A stretch of 21,038 nucleotides of DNA from an uncultured Clostridia bacterium. Lineage in GTDB: Bacteria > Bacillota > Clostridia > Christensenellales > UBA1242. A program made the position numbers and the translations under genes. Below are positions 1 through 8,033 of the stretch, piece after piece (position 1 is the first letter of the stretch; every line of letters starts with the position of its first letter). The notes beneath the pieces were generated by a model. That model had not been told where the DNA came from, did not search any database, and was given only the letters and a program-made list of their open reading frames with translations. The stretch covers positions 1 through 21,038 of the forward strand of contig CANBAX010000004.1 of assembly GCA_947366645.1 (NCBI GenBank). Direction: 5' to 3'.

Positions 1-29
1 AGAAAATTAATAAAATTGTGAATAAATAT

Positions 30-58
30 TTGCAAGCGAAGAGATTTTATGTTATATT
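30..58 (+). promoter_or_regulatory. Promoter for the solenoid protein / metal exporter operon
   Basis: A -35 box TTGCAA (30-35) is separated by exactly 17 bp from a -10 box TATATT (53-58). A TG dinucleotide one base before the -10 (50-51) makes it an extended -10. It lies about 30 bp upstream of the ATG at 91, which is preceded by the ribosome binding site GAGGGGAGAG. It fits a housekeeping sigma-A type promoter; read from consensus only. Confidence 0.7.
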
Positions 59-90
59 AAGGTATAGCGTAATAAAAAAGAGGGGAGAGA

Positions 91-1014
91 ATGAAATTGT
101 TTAAGAAAAAAGAAAAAGTAATAGACCCAATAATTCATGATGAGGAGTCAAATTTCAGTTTGTCTAATGGTGTGCATATATTAAATAAATGCACCAATGT
201 TTCGCTGGGTGGAAACGTTATCGTGCTTGAAAGTTTTAATTGTACTTTCAAAGAGATAAATGGTAAAGCCAAAATACAGATGATGGAAAATGCTGTAATT
301 GACACAGTAGGCGGAAAAGCAAAAATCGGTTTGTTTAAAAGCGGAATTATAACTGAGGTGACAGGTAAAGCATCAATTACCACCATCAATTCATGTAAAA
401 TAGATTATGTACGCGGTAAAGCAACCATAGGCACAATGAATGGTGGATTTATTCGTTTTGTAGATGATAAGGCAGAACTTGCAACCATGACTCAGGGGCA
501 GGTAATGTTTGTGCGTGGAAAGGCAAGAATAGTCACTATGATAACAGGTGAAATTACAGGTATAATGAATAATGCACAACTTGTTTCAATGCTTGATGGA
601 AATATCACATATCTTCTTAATGAAAGTCGGGTAGGCACAATGAATAATGGTCATATTGCCTTGTTTGCTGACGGAAGTGAGGTGTCCACCTTTAATAAAG
701 GCGATATTGAAGAGATGATAGGAAAAGCAATAATATCCGCCAATATGGACGGCAAGATAGGCTACCAAGATAAACAAACCCTTATACTTTACTCACCAAA
801 AGAGAGTGAGAAAAGAATGAGTGAATTCCAAAAAGAAAAACTGGCATCACAAAAGGAAACTGAAGAGGTGACAGAAACTAAAAAGACGGTTAAGAAAGAG
901 GTTGTAAAGGAGGTAACAGAAACAGAGGTTACCGAAAAGCCAAAAAGAAAACCAAGAACAAAACAAATGAAAATGGAGGAGATTGCACTCGACGCAAATA
1001 ATAAGGTAGAATAG
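91..1014 (+). CDS. Solenoid protein of ten 17-residue repeats with a charged C-terminal tail
   Basis: I do not recognise a named family. The 307-residue protein has a short basic N-terminus and then ten consecutive 17-residue repeats, starting at residues 58, 75, 92, 109, 126, 143, 160, 177, 194 and 211, with no insertions or deletions. The repeat pattern is roughly GKAxIxxMxxGxIxxVx, with small or hydrophobic residues spaced to face inward. Such regular short repeats suggest a beta-solenoid (beta-helix) rod, comparable in principle to bactofilin-like or pentapeptide-like folds; this is inferred. Residues about 235-307 are Lys/Glu/Thr-rich and probably disordered. There is no signal peptide or membrane segment, so a cytoplasmic or membrane-peripheral location is likely. 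The gene is first in an operon with the metal exporter, 7 nt downstream. Possible roles are scaffolding or cytoskeleton; its function is unknown. Confidence 0.85.
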   Translation: MKLFKKKEKVIDPIIHDEESNFSLSNGVHILNKCTNVSLGGNVIVLESFNCTFKEINGKAKIQMMENAVIDTVGGKAKIGLFKSGIITEVTGKASITTINSCKIDYVRGKATIGTMNGGFIRFVDDKAELATMTQGQVMFVRGKARIVTMITGEITGIMNNAQLVSMLDGNITYLLNESRVGTMNNGHIALFADGSEVSTFNKGDIEEMIGKAIISANMDGKIGYQDKQTLILYSPKESEKRMSEFQKEKLASQKETEEVTETKKTVKKEVVKEVTETEVTEKPKRKPRTKQMKMEEIALDANNKVE

Positions 1015-1021
1015 AGGCTAA

Positions 1022-1909
1022 ATGGAAATATTTTTAGATTCGCTTAAAGATGCCGCAATAGATACCGCATTGACACTTCCGATATTGTACCTTGCGTATC
1101 TACTTGTAGGTTATTTCTCGCATAACAATAACGAAAAATATTCTAAGATTTTGCACCACACGAAGAAGGCAGGCCCTTTAGTTGGTGCTTTTTTAGGTTG
1201 TGTACCACAGTGTGGTTTTTCTTCTGTCATGAGTAAATTATATAACGATAAAGTTGTTACTCTTGGTACACTTATGGCGGTATTCATCGCAACAAGTGAT
1301 GAAGCAATTCCTCTAATGATTTCAAAGCCAGAGTTTATACCTAAATTACTTATCTTGCTAGGACTTAAAGTCCTTCTTGCGGTAATAATTGGTTATGGCA
1401 TAGATATTGTTAGCCATTTAATTACCCTTAAAAGACCAACGAAATTGCATGAGTATGACGAGCCGCATCATCACGAGCATGGGCATTGCTGTGCTGAGAA
1501 TATTTTTCTAGACGCGTTAAAACATACTCTGATAATAGCTTTGTATGTGTTTGTTGCCACTCTTGTAATTAATTTAATTTTCGGTTATGCCGGTACCGAT
1601 TTTTTCAGAACAATACTCACTGATAATGTGTATATACAAATACTTATTGCCTCGCTAATAGGTCTTATACCAAATTGTAGTGCATCGGTATTTCTTGTTG
1701 AATTGTATATGTCTGGTATAATTGCAGGCACGCAAGTACTCAGTTTTGCTGCCCTTTGTGCAGGGCTTTGTGCAGGTGCTGGGGTGGGTTTAATTGTGCT
1801 TTTTACAACAGGCAAGAAAAAAATATTAAAGAATTTAGGTATCACTGGGCTGCTATATTTGCTAGCAATATCCTGTGGAATGGTGGTAAGTTTATTTAAC
1901 ATTGTGTAA
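1022..1909 (+). CDS. Putative 10TM heavy-metal exporter (ArsP_2 / putative manganese transporter type)
   Basis: This 295-residue polytopic membrane protein resembles the family annotated as putative 10TM heavy-metal exporter or arsenic efflux protein. It has two related halves: GCVPQCG (59-65) followed by TSDE (91-94), and IPNCS (216-220) followed by a Gly/Ala/Cys-rich helix (about 245-262). This suggests an internal duplication with Pro-Cys motifs in the transport path. Between the halves is a soluble loop (142-157) rich in His, Asp/Glu and Cys, ending HGHCC, a likely metal-binding segment. The start has a ribosome binding site (AGAGG) overlapping the previous stop codon. No promoter is seen between it and the solenoid gene, so the two are probably co-transcribed. 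The substrate is not decidable from sequence: Mn, Zn, or an arsenical are possible. Confidence 0.75.
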   Translation: MEIFLDSLKDAAIDTALTLPILYLAYLLVGYFSHNNNEKYSKILHHTKKAGPLVGAFLGCVPQCGFSSVMSKLYNDKVVTLGTLMAVFIATSDEAIPLMISKPEFIPKLLILLGLKVLLAVIIGYGIDIVSHLITLKRPTKLHEYDEPHHHEHGHCCAENIFLDALKHTLIIALYVFVATLVINLIFGYAGTDFFRTILTDNVYIQILIASLIGLIPNCSASVFLVELYMSGIIAGTQVLSFAALCAGLCAGAGVGLIVLFTTGKKKILKNLGITGLLYLLAISCGMVVSLFNIV

Positions 1910-1914
1910 AAAAG

Positions 1915-1943
1915 TTGACTATTGTACAAAATAATGATAAAAT
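1915..1943 (+). promoter_or_regulatory. Promoter of the Rho-like gene
   Basis: TTGACT (1915-1920), a 17-bp spacer, then TAAAAT (1938-1943) preceded by TG one base upstream (1935-1936). This is close to the sigma-A consensus with an extended -10. It begins 5 bp after the exporter stop codon and shows that the next gene has its own transcription start. Confidence 0.72.
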
Positions 1944-2001
1944 GAAGAAAAAATAAACAAAATAGAAGAAATTGTTGATAACCGACAATAGGAGGCGAAA
2001 G

Positions 2002-3177
2002 ATGGAAATAAACTTACTTGCAACAAGGCAGATGGATAGAAATCAGCATAAGCAAATGCTGCTTGAAAATTTGGGGATATTTGAACTAAGGGCATTAGGA
2101 CGTGAGGTAGGAATACCTTCGCCAACTACAAAGAAGCGAAATGAACTTATAGATTTAATCTTAGATAGGATATACAATAACGATAATACCATTGTTAAAC
2201 AGACAAAGAAGGGGCGACCTTTTAAGAAACTAAGTAATATTGAAGATATCATGGCAAAGGTTGCTGGCGGAGATGATACCGATAATATGATAACTCAAAG
2301 AAAGCCATTAAAGTATGAGGACATTGTGTGCTTTTCGCAAGAAGTGCCGGTATATACTGAGGTTGATGATGAAACTAAGGAATTCGTAGGAATTTTACGT
2401 AAAAATGACGTAGTAGCATATCTACTTGACATGAAAACAAGAAATAGAGTATTTGTACCACAAAAAGAAACAATAGTATATGGCTTGCAGTCAGGCGATA
2501 TTCTAGAGTGTGAAGGTGTAAGGGTAAATGCAAATAATGACTTTTCGCTCAGTGCTATTTATAAAATAAATGGAGTAGAGGCGTCAAAATATATTCCAAA
2601 ATTTGAAATAACCAGCAGTCCAATGCTTTCAAAGGAAAGACTTTCATACGGAAAGCATGAACTGTACTGCGGAAGAAGAAATTTGGTGGAATATAAAGGC
2701 AATTTGTTTGAAGATGACAGATTTATAGAATTTGCAAGTTTTTGTAAAGACAATAATTATAAACTTATAACACTGGGGCTTAACACCTGTTTTGAAGACC
2801 AAATAATGTTTTCAGAAATTAATAATATGGTAAATATGACTACAGTATATGGTACAGGATATGATATAGGCTTTGGCAAAGTGGTTGATACAATATCGCT
2901 TGCGGAAAGACTACTCACACAAGGCGAAAAGGTGGTACTATTTGTCAATGATATTGTAGGAATACTCAATGCTCTTGATAAGTGCTTTGTAGAGAATGAA
3001 ATGCAAAGCGGTCATAAAGATAGAGGGGTGGTAATAGTACAAAAATTAGTATCTCTTGGTAAGGCACTTCAAAATGGTTCAAGTATCACCTTGGTAATGT
3101 CATATTGGGAAAATAATTATAGTGATATATTTTTTAAGAATGAACTAGAAAAAATATCTTCAAAATTTGAAGATTAA
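2002..3177 (+). CDS. Rho-derived protein lacking the ATPase motifs (pseudo-Rho)
   Basis: This 391-residue protein follows the domain order of transcription terminator Rho but is degenerate. Residues about 18-57 match the Rho N-terminal SAP-like domain. Residues 130-190 match the RNA-binding domain: GLQSGD (161-166) corresponds to the Rho GLRTGD segment, although the aromatic RNP1 motif is replaced by VVAYLL. Residues 189-214 correspond to Rho's VNG...LTP...ERL linker. The C-terminal part aligns with the RecA-like core: 253-328 matches the region from LLIDERPEEV to the Walker B helix, and 344-369 matches RPKRFFGAARN...GGSLTIIA. Walker A (PPKAGKT) is missing and the segment is about 30 residues short. 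The DERPEE acids are lost, the Walker B Asp is Asn (LFVND, 313-317), and Rho's C-terminal third is absent. I chose the ATG at 2002 because GGAGG lies 7-11 bases upstream; a TTG at 1972 has no such site. A regulatory or Rho-antagonising role is conceivable but unproven. Confidence 0.75.
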   Translation: MEINLLATRQMDRNQHKQMLLENLGIFELRALGREVGIPSPTTKKRNELIDLILDRIYNNDNTIVKQTKKGRPFKKLSNIEDIMAKVAGGDDTDNMITQRKPLKYEDIVCFSQEVPVYTEVDDETKEFVGILRKNDVVAYLLDMKTRNRVFVPQKETIVYGLQSGDILECEGVRVNANNDFSLSAIYKINGVEASKYIPKFEITSSPMLSKERLSYGKHELYCGRRNLVEYKGNLFEDDRFIEFASFCKDNNYKLITLGLNTCFEDQIMFSEINNMVNMTTVYGTGYDIGFGKVVDTISLAERLLTQGEKVVLFVNDIVGILNALDKCFVENEMQSGHKDRGVVIVQKLVSLGKALQNGSSITLVMSYWENNYSDIFFKNELEKISSKFED

Positions 3178-3241
3178 TGTATAAATAAAGTAAATCTACA
3201 AATAATAAAAGAGTAAAGCCGAGAATATGGCTTTTACAAAA

Positions 3242-3270
3242 AACAAACCGTTAGAACGGTTTGTTTTTTT
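3242..3270 (+). terminator. Terminator of the Rho-like gene
   Basis: A perfect 11-bp stem AACAAACCGTT / AACGGTTTGTT (3242-3252 and 3255-3265) with a short loop merges into a run of T. It is a classic intrinsic terminator about 65 bp after the stop codon. Confidence 0.85.
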
Positions 3271-3288
3271 GTGATGTATTCCCGCATA

Positions 3289-3489
3289 GTCATATCGACC
3301 GAAACCCATTTCAACCCCTTTGTCATTTTACCGAAACCCTTTTCTACTTTTTTGTCATTTCAACCGGAACCCATTTTTACTCCTTTGTCATTTCGACCGG
3401 AACCCATTTCTACTCCTTTGTCATTTCGACCGGAACCTATTTCTACTCTTTTGTCATTTCGACCGGAACGCAGTGGAGCGGAGAAATCT
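3289..3489 (+). repeat. Repeat cluster A: 33-bp tandem array of the GTCATTTCGACC family
   Basis: Six units begin with GTCAT at 3289, 3322, 3354, 3387, 3420 and 3453, spaced 33, 32, 33, 33 and 33 bp. Each carries a variant of GTCATTTCGACCGGAACC followed by a pyrimidine-rich stretch such as TTTCTACTCCTTT. The last unit is complete and ends with GTGGAGCGGAGAAATCT. Divergence is greatest at the left end. Because 33 is a multiple of three, the array creates spurious open frames with repeating peptides. It occupies most of the 408-base gap between the Rho-like gene and recJ; the rest is the terminator on the left and the recJ promoter on the right. Confidence 0.9.
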
Positions 3490-3543
3490 AAAAAAATAAA
3501 AGTCCGCAAAGCACTAATTTATTAGGAAAAATAAAAATTCATG

Positions 3544-3552
3544 TGTTATACT
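3544..3552 (+). promoter_or_regulatory. Extended -10 promoter of the recJ-relA-hemZ operon
   Basis: TGTTATACT (3544-3552) contains TG, one base, then TATACT, a strong extended -10. The -35 region is weak (TTAGGA at 3522-3527, 19 bp away). It lies 33 bp before the recJ ATG and after the repeat array, making it the likely start of this operon's transcript. Confidence 0.5.
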
Positions 3553-3585
3553 AAATCATAAGAAGTTTTATTATAGGAATTTAGT

Positions 3586-5943
3586 ATGATATTTAAAAAG
3601 TTTTTTAATAAGGAATTAGATAAAGTAAATCAATATTCCAAAGAATTTAATTTGTCACCGCGAGTTATGGAAATAATATGTTCGCGGGGTCTGTCTACAA
3701 GTGAAGAAATAGCGGAATTTTTAAATCCAAAGAAATTAAACGACCCATTCTTGCTTAAAGGAATGAGAGGCCTTATTGAAAGGATAACTTTAGCAAGGGA
3801 GATGGGGGATAAAGTATTAATTTTTGGCGATTATGATGTAGATGGAATAAGTGCCACAGCAATAATGGTAAAAGCATTAGGAATATTTGGTATTAAAGCC
3901 AATTATTATCTTCCAAACCGTTTTGTAGATGGTTATGGCCTTACAAATGCAGTAATTGATAAAATTTCAGAAAAATATAACCCAAACCTTATAATTACAG
4001 TGGACTGTGGTATTTCTTGTGCGGAAGAGGTGGAGTATGCTAAAACCAAAGGCATAGATATATTAATAACAGACCATCATGATATTCCAGACACAATTCC
4101 AGACACAATAGTTGTAAACGCAAAAATGGAGGGACAAGAATATCCTGACCGTGAGATATGCGGTACTGGAGTTGCGTATAAAGTGGCGGAAGCACTACTT
4201 GGGCGGGTAGAGGCGGAGCAGTTCTTGCCTATAGCCTCAATAGCCACAATAGCGGATATAGTGCCACTATTGGGCGAAAATCGTACAATAGTATCCCGCG
4301 GACTTAAACTAATGGATAAGTATCTTCCAGTTGGTTTAAAAATGCTATTTAAAGAGTATGAATTAAGTACGCTTAAGCCAAATTCAACAGAGATTTCTTT
4401 TAAAATAGCTCCAAAACTCAATGCTTCTGGAAGAATGGGAGATGCTGCGGACAGTTTAAAACTGTATTTTGAAACTGATATAGTTAAAATCAAAAAATAT
4501 ATTGAAAAAATAAAGGAACATAACACAAAAAGGCAGGAGATATGCAATAAAATTCATGCCGACTGTGAAAAAGCCTTGTCAAAACAAGATATGCGTATGC
4601 AAAGAGTGATAGTTTTGGCATCAAAGGCATGGGATAAGGGTGTGCTAGGAATAGTATGCTCAAGGCTGGTGGACAAGTATCATAAGCCAGTGTTTTTGCT
4701 TGCGCAAGATGGTGACACCTTGTCAGGCTCAGGAAGGAGTATAGACGATATAAATATACATGAACTTTTGTCCTCAACAAAAGATATTTTGGATACCTTT
4801 GGTGGGCATAGTATGGCGGCTGGATTAAGCCTTAAACGTAGCAATTATGAGGAGTTTGTTAAACGTATAAATGCGTTCGCACTTCAAAACGTAAATGACG
4901 AAGTTTTTATACCCATAGAGTATTATGACCAAGACATAACTGTTGGGGAAATCACGCCAGAGTTTATCAAAGAACTTTCTGTTTTAGAGCCTTTTGGTTG
5001 TGAAAATCCAAACCCAAAATTTAAGTTAACTGTTTCAGACATGGTGGTAACACCAATGAAAAGATTTCCGCAACACGCCAATGTCAAAATAGATAATTTT
5101 GAGATGATGTATTTTAATTTCCTTGATAGTGTAATTAAAATAAATTTTGCTCGTCAAAAGAGCTTTATATTCGAGCTTAAACCAAGAGTTGCCAAAGGCA
5201 CTGTATCAAAATTTGATGGGGGAAGTTTTATAGCGGAAGACGCATATAAAAAGCTAAACCCTATTGAATTTGGTCAACTTTGTTATGAAAAAGAAACAAA
5301 AGCAAAGTTTAATTTGTATCCTAAAAGTGAACTTTTAAATTTTGTAAGCGACACTTCAACCTCTGTTTTCGGTACTGCATTTGTCACTTATTCATGTTAC
5401 GATTATGTTGAATTTTCAAAAAACTATAGCACAAAAAATATCTATCATTTTGGAATCTATGACGCCAGTGAAATAGGATATAATAGTTTGCTACTTTCTC
5501 CAAAGGGGCTGGACTGGGCAAAAAATTATTCAAAAATTGTCTTTCTATCTCCAGTACTTGATTCTGGCTTTATCTCGGCACTAAATCAGGTCACAAATGC
5601 ACAGATATATCTTCCTATTGAAAAGGACGGTAATTATAAAAAATTCGCTGGTCTAGACCTAAGCAGGGAAACCTTTGGTCGCATCTTTAACGCACTTCGC
5701 AATAAAGCGGGCAAACCCATGTATAATATATTTGATTTGTATGAAAAAGCGGCAATTACGGGGGTAAGTTTTGCGTCTTTCTTTGTTGCGATAAAGGCGT
5801 TTGAAGAACTTGGGCATATTAATGTAGTCGACGGAGAAAACTTAACAATTTATATCAATAAAACTGTAAAAAAACAACTCACACAGTCAAAATTGTATAA
5901 TAAGTTAATGCTACTTAAAAGTACCTTTAAGGAGGAACGATGA
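3586..5943 (+). CDS. recJ: Single-stranded-DNA-specific exonuclease RecJ
   Basis: RecJ is a 5'-3' exonuclease on single-stranded DNA used in recombination and mismatch or base-excision repair. The 785-residue length is close to the long Bacillus type. DHH phosphoesterase motifs are present: DYDVDG (82-87), VDCGIS (139-144) and DHH (163-165), with ADIVPL (223-228) following. The DHHA1 half carries SGRMG (281-285), SGSGRS (380-385) and GGH (406-408). These supply the Mn/Mg-binding Asp and His residues. An OB-fold region and a Firmicutes-type C-terminal extension follow from about residue 450. The ATG at 3586 has AGGA 8-11 bases upstream. Its stop overlaps the relA start by 4 nt (ATGA), so the two are translationally coupled. 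Nothing appears truncated. Confidence 0.97.
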   Translation: MIFKKFFNKELDKVNQYSKEFNLSPRVMEIICSRGLSTSEEIAEFLNPKKLNDPFLLKGMRGLIERITLAREMGDKVLIFGDYDVDGISATAIMVKALGIFGIKANYYLPNRFVDGYGLTNAVIDKISEKYNPNLIITVDCGISCAEEVEYAKTKGIDILITDHHDIPDTIPDTIVVNAKMEGQEYPDREICGTGVAYKVAEALLGRVEAEQFLPIASIATIADIVPLLGENRTIVSRGLKLMDKYLPVGLKMLFKEYELSTLKPNSTEISFKIAPKLNASGRMGDAADSLKLYFETDIVKIKKYIEKIKEHNTKRQEICNKIHADCEKALSKQDMRMQRVIVLASKAWDKGVLGIVCSRLVDKYHKPVFLLAQDGDTLSGSGRSIDDINIHELLSSTKDILDTFGGHSMAAGLSLKRSNYEEFVKRINAFALQNVNDEVFIPIEYYDQDITVGEITPEFIKELSVLEPFGCENPNPKFKLTVSDMVVTPMKRFPQHANVKIDNFEMMYFNFLDSVIKINFARQKSFIFELKPRVAKGTVSKFDGGSFIAEDAYKKLNPIEFGQLCYEKETKAKFNLYPKSELLNFVSDTSTSVFGTAFVTYSCYDYVEFSKNYSTKNIYHFGIYDASEIGYNSLLLSPKGLDWAKNYSKIVFLSPVLDSGFISALNQVTNAQIYLPIEKDGNYKKFAGLDLSRETFGRIFNALRNKAGKPMYNIFDLYEKAAITGVSFASFFVAIKAFEELGHINVVDGENLTIYINKTVKKQLTQSKLYNKLMLLKSTFKEER

Positions 5944-8033
5944 AATCTCAATTAATAAAAGAGAGGATATTAAGTCAGTTTAAGCTGGACCAGCACGATA
6001 AACAAACCCTAGACCTTGTGCTATGTAAAGAGATGAATTTAGATAGGTGTGAATATATCCTAAATTGTATGTTCGATGCAAAACTGGATAAATGTTCGGT
6101 GCTTGCGTTTTTGACCTATCAGTTATATAAAGCCGATGCGATGAAAGCGGAAAGTATAGAAATAAGGTTAAATCAAGAAGAGCAAGAGATAGTTGAAAGT
6201 TTTAAATCTATTAAGGATTTACAAGCTATAACAAAAAGTGAGGAAGCGGAAGATATAAAAAAGATGTTTCTTGCACTGAGTAAAGACGTCAGGGTAGTCA
6301 TGATAAAACTTGCAGGCTTTGCATATGATATCAGGCAAATCAAGACGCTGAAAGCTGAGGATAATGAATTTATAAATCTTGTAAAGGAAATTCATATACC
6401 ATTGTCTGAAAGACTGGGGCTAGATAAACTTAAATCGTCAATGGACGATGATGTTGTAAGATTAGAGCATCCAAAGGAGTATTTTGAACTTGCCCAGCAA
6501 CTAGAAAATAAGCGTGAGGAGAATGAAGAGCAGTTTAGAGTAACAGAGGAAAAACTAAAGAAAATCATGTCCGACCTAAAAATTGAAGGTGAGATAAAGC
6601 ATAGACAGAAGCATATAAGCAGTATTTTCAGAAAAATAAATGCAAATAGAGATATAACAAGCATATATGACCTTCTAGCCATGCGAGTAATAGTGAATAA
6701 GGTGGAGGAGTGCTATTCTATTCTTGGTAAGGTTCACCAAATATATAAACCTATCACAGGCAGGGTAAAGGACTATATAGCAAATCCAAAACCAAATGGC
6801 TATCAGTCCCTTCATACAACGGTAATAGTTGAAAATCAGCATCCACTTGAGATACAGATAAGGACGTTTGAAATGCACCGGGCAAGCGAGTTTGGAAGCT
6901 ATGCTCACTGGTTATACAAAGAAAAAACCACAAAAAAAGATAAATTAGACACTCGTGTGACATGGTTTAGAGAGGCAATAGAAAATGCTAAAGATTTGCC
7001 ACCAGAGGAATTTGTTGAAACCTTAAAAGCCGACCTTTATGGCGGAATAATTTTCTGTCAAACGCCAAGGGGAAGGGTGCTTGAATTTCCAGAGGGTGCA
7101 ACCGCAATAGACTTTGCTTATGCCGTTCATTCACAAATAGGCAACAGTTGCGTGGGTGCGAAGATTAATTCCAAAATCAAACCAATAAGCACACAACTTA
7201 AAAATGGTGATATAGTAGAGATACTGACAAATCCAAATAGTAAAGGTCCCTCTCGTGACTGGTTAAATATGGTTAAAACCAGCGGTGCAAGAAGTGGAAT
7301 AAAGTCTTTTTTCAAGAATGAACTCAAAGACGAAAATATCAAAAACGGAAAAGCGATGTTCGACCAAGTTATAAAGGATAAAGGCTTTACATCTAGTGAA
7401 CTTCTGCTTGATAAATATCTTGATATAGTGCTGCCAAAACTCACTATGAAAAAGATAGAGGAATGTTACGCAGCAATAGGCTCTGGCAGTTTGACAGCAA
7501 ATCAGGTGGCAGGCAGGTTTATCTCGCTATGGACAAAAGATAACGCCACAGTGGAAGAAAAGCCGAATATAGTGACCGTCAAGAAGAATAAGGAGGGCGT
7601 GCTTATTGATGGCGACAGCGGTATGCTTGTAAGGTATGCGTGCTGTTGTAATCCAATAGAGGGCGACGAAATTATAGGATATATATCTCGTGGTAAGGGC
7701 GTAACAATTCATAGACGAAATTGTCCAAATCTAAAATATCTGGAATCAGAAAGACTGATAAATGCAGAGTGGTCAACAAAGGAGAAGAAGAACTTTGTTG
7801 CAACAATTCATGTAGTGGCGGATAAGTCAAATAATAATATAGCAAAACTCACAACACTCATTACAAATATGAAGGTACTAATCACGGCATTCGATGCAAA
7901 AGATGTAGGCGATAATTTTATATGCGACATAGCGGTTGCTGTCAAGAATACGGCGGAACTAGAAAAGGTTATGTCTAATATGCGTCAACTTAAAAATGTT
8001 ACAAGTGTACAAAGGAGTGAACGATGGATATAA
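5940..8033 (+). CDS. relA: RelA/SpoT-family (p)ppGpp synthetase with degenerate hydrolase domain
   Basis: This is a long RSH stringent-response enzyme that transfers pyrophosphate from ATP to GDP/GTP. The synthetase domain is intact: RVKDYIANPKPNGYQSLHTT (275-294) and LEIQIRT (303-309). A TGS domain follows (about 368-431), then the conserved-cysteine zinc-finger domain with CCC (568-570) and HRRNC (591-595), then a C-terminal ACT domain (about 618-695). The N-terminal hydrolase region (about 40-165) still aligns at its end (IKLAG...IPLSERLG). However, the HD motif expected near 55-68 (LLHDVVEDT in relatives) reads FLTYQLYKADAM, and the later LADRLHNMR reads LAGFAYDIR. The metal- and substrate-binding residues are therefore gone. 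A monofunctional synthetase is likely, although it keeps the basic RxKD motif usual for bifunctional Rel. GGAGG at 5931-5935 serves the start. It overlaps recJ by 4 nt and hemZ by 10 nt. Confidence 0.93.
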   Translation: MKSQLIKERILSQFKLDQHDKQTLDLVLCKEMNLDRCEYILNCMFDAKLDKCSVLAFLTYQLYKADAMKAESIEIRLNQEEQEIVESFKSIKDLQAITKSEEAEDIKKMFLALSKDVRVVMIKLAGFAYDIRQIKTLKAEDNEFINLVKEIHIPLSERLGLDKLKSSMDDDVVRLEHPKEYFELAQQLENKREENEEQFRVTEEKLKKIMSDLKIEGEIKHRQKHISSIFRKINANRDITSIYDLLAMRVIVNKVEECYSILGKVHQIYKPITGRVKDYIANPKPNGYQSLHTTVIVENQHPLEIQIRTFEMHRASEFGSYAHWLYKEKTTKKDKLDTRVTWFREAIENAKDLPPEEFVETLKADLYGGIIFCQTPRGRVLEFPEGATAIDFAYAVHSQIGNSCVGAKINSKIKPISTQLKNGDIVEILTNPNSKGPSRDWLNMVKTSGARSGIKSFFKNELKDENIKNGKAMFDQVIKDKGFTSSELLLDKYLDIVLPKLTMKKIEECYAAIGSGSLTANQVAGRFISLWTKDNATVEEKPNIVTVKKNKEGVLIDGDSGMLVRYACCCNPIEGDEIIGYISRGKGVTIHRRNCPNLKYLESERLINAEWSTKEKKNFVATIHVVADKSNNNIAKLTTLITNMKVLITAFDAKDVGDNFICDIAVAVKNTAELEKVMSNMRQLKNVTSVQRSERWI

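Noticed and set aside
1972..2001. Upstream TTG start for the Rho-like gene
   Set aside because: GGAGG sits ideally in front of the ATG at 2002, and the extra ten residues would overlap that site.
3289..3489. Possible CRISPR array
   Set aside because: The 33-bp period leaves no unique 30-40 bp spacers: spacer-like parts are themselves similar between units, and no cas gene is nearby.
3261..3525. Two overlapping open frames of 76 and 84 codons in repeat cluster A
   Set aside because: They are created by the 33-bp (in-frame) tandem period, encode repetitive peptides in two frames, and lack a ribosome binding site.
4077..4780. Minus-strand open frames of up to 156 codons opposite recJ (and similar ones opposite pnp)
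   Set aside because: They are shadows of strongly conserved coding sequence on the other strand, with no credible start sites or recognisable domains.
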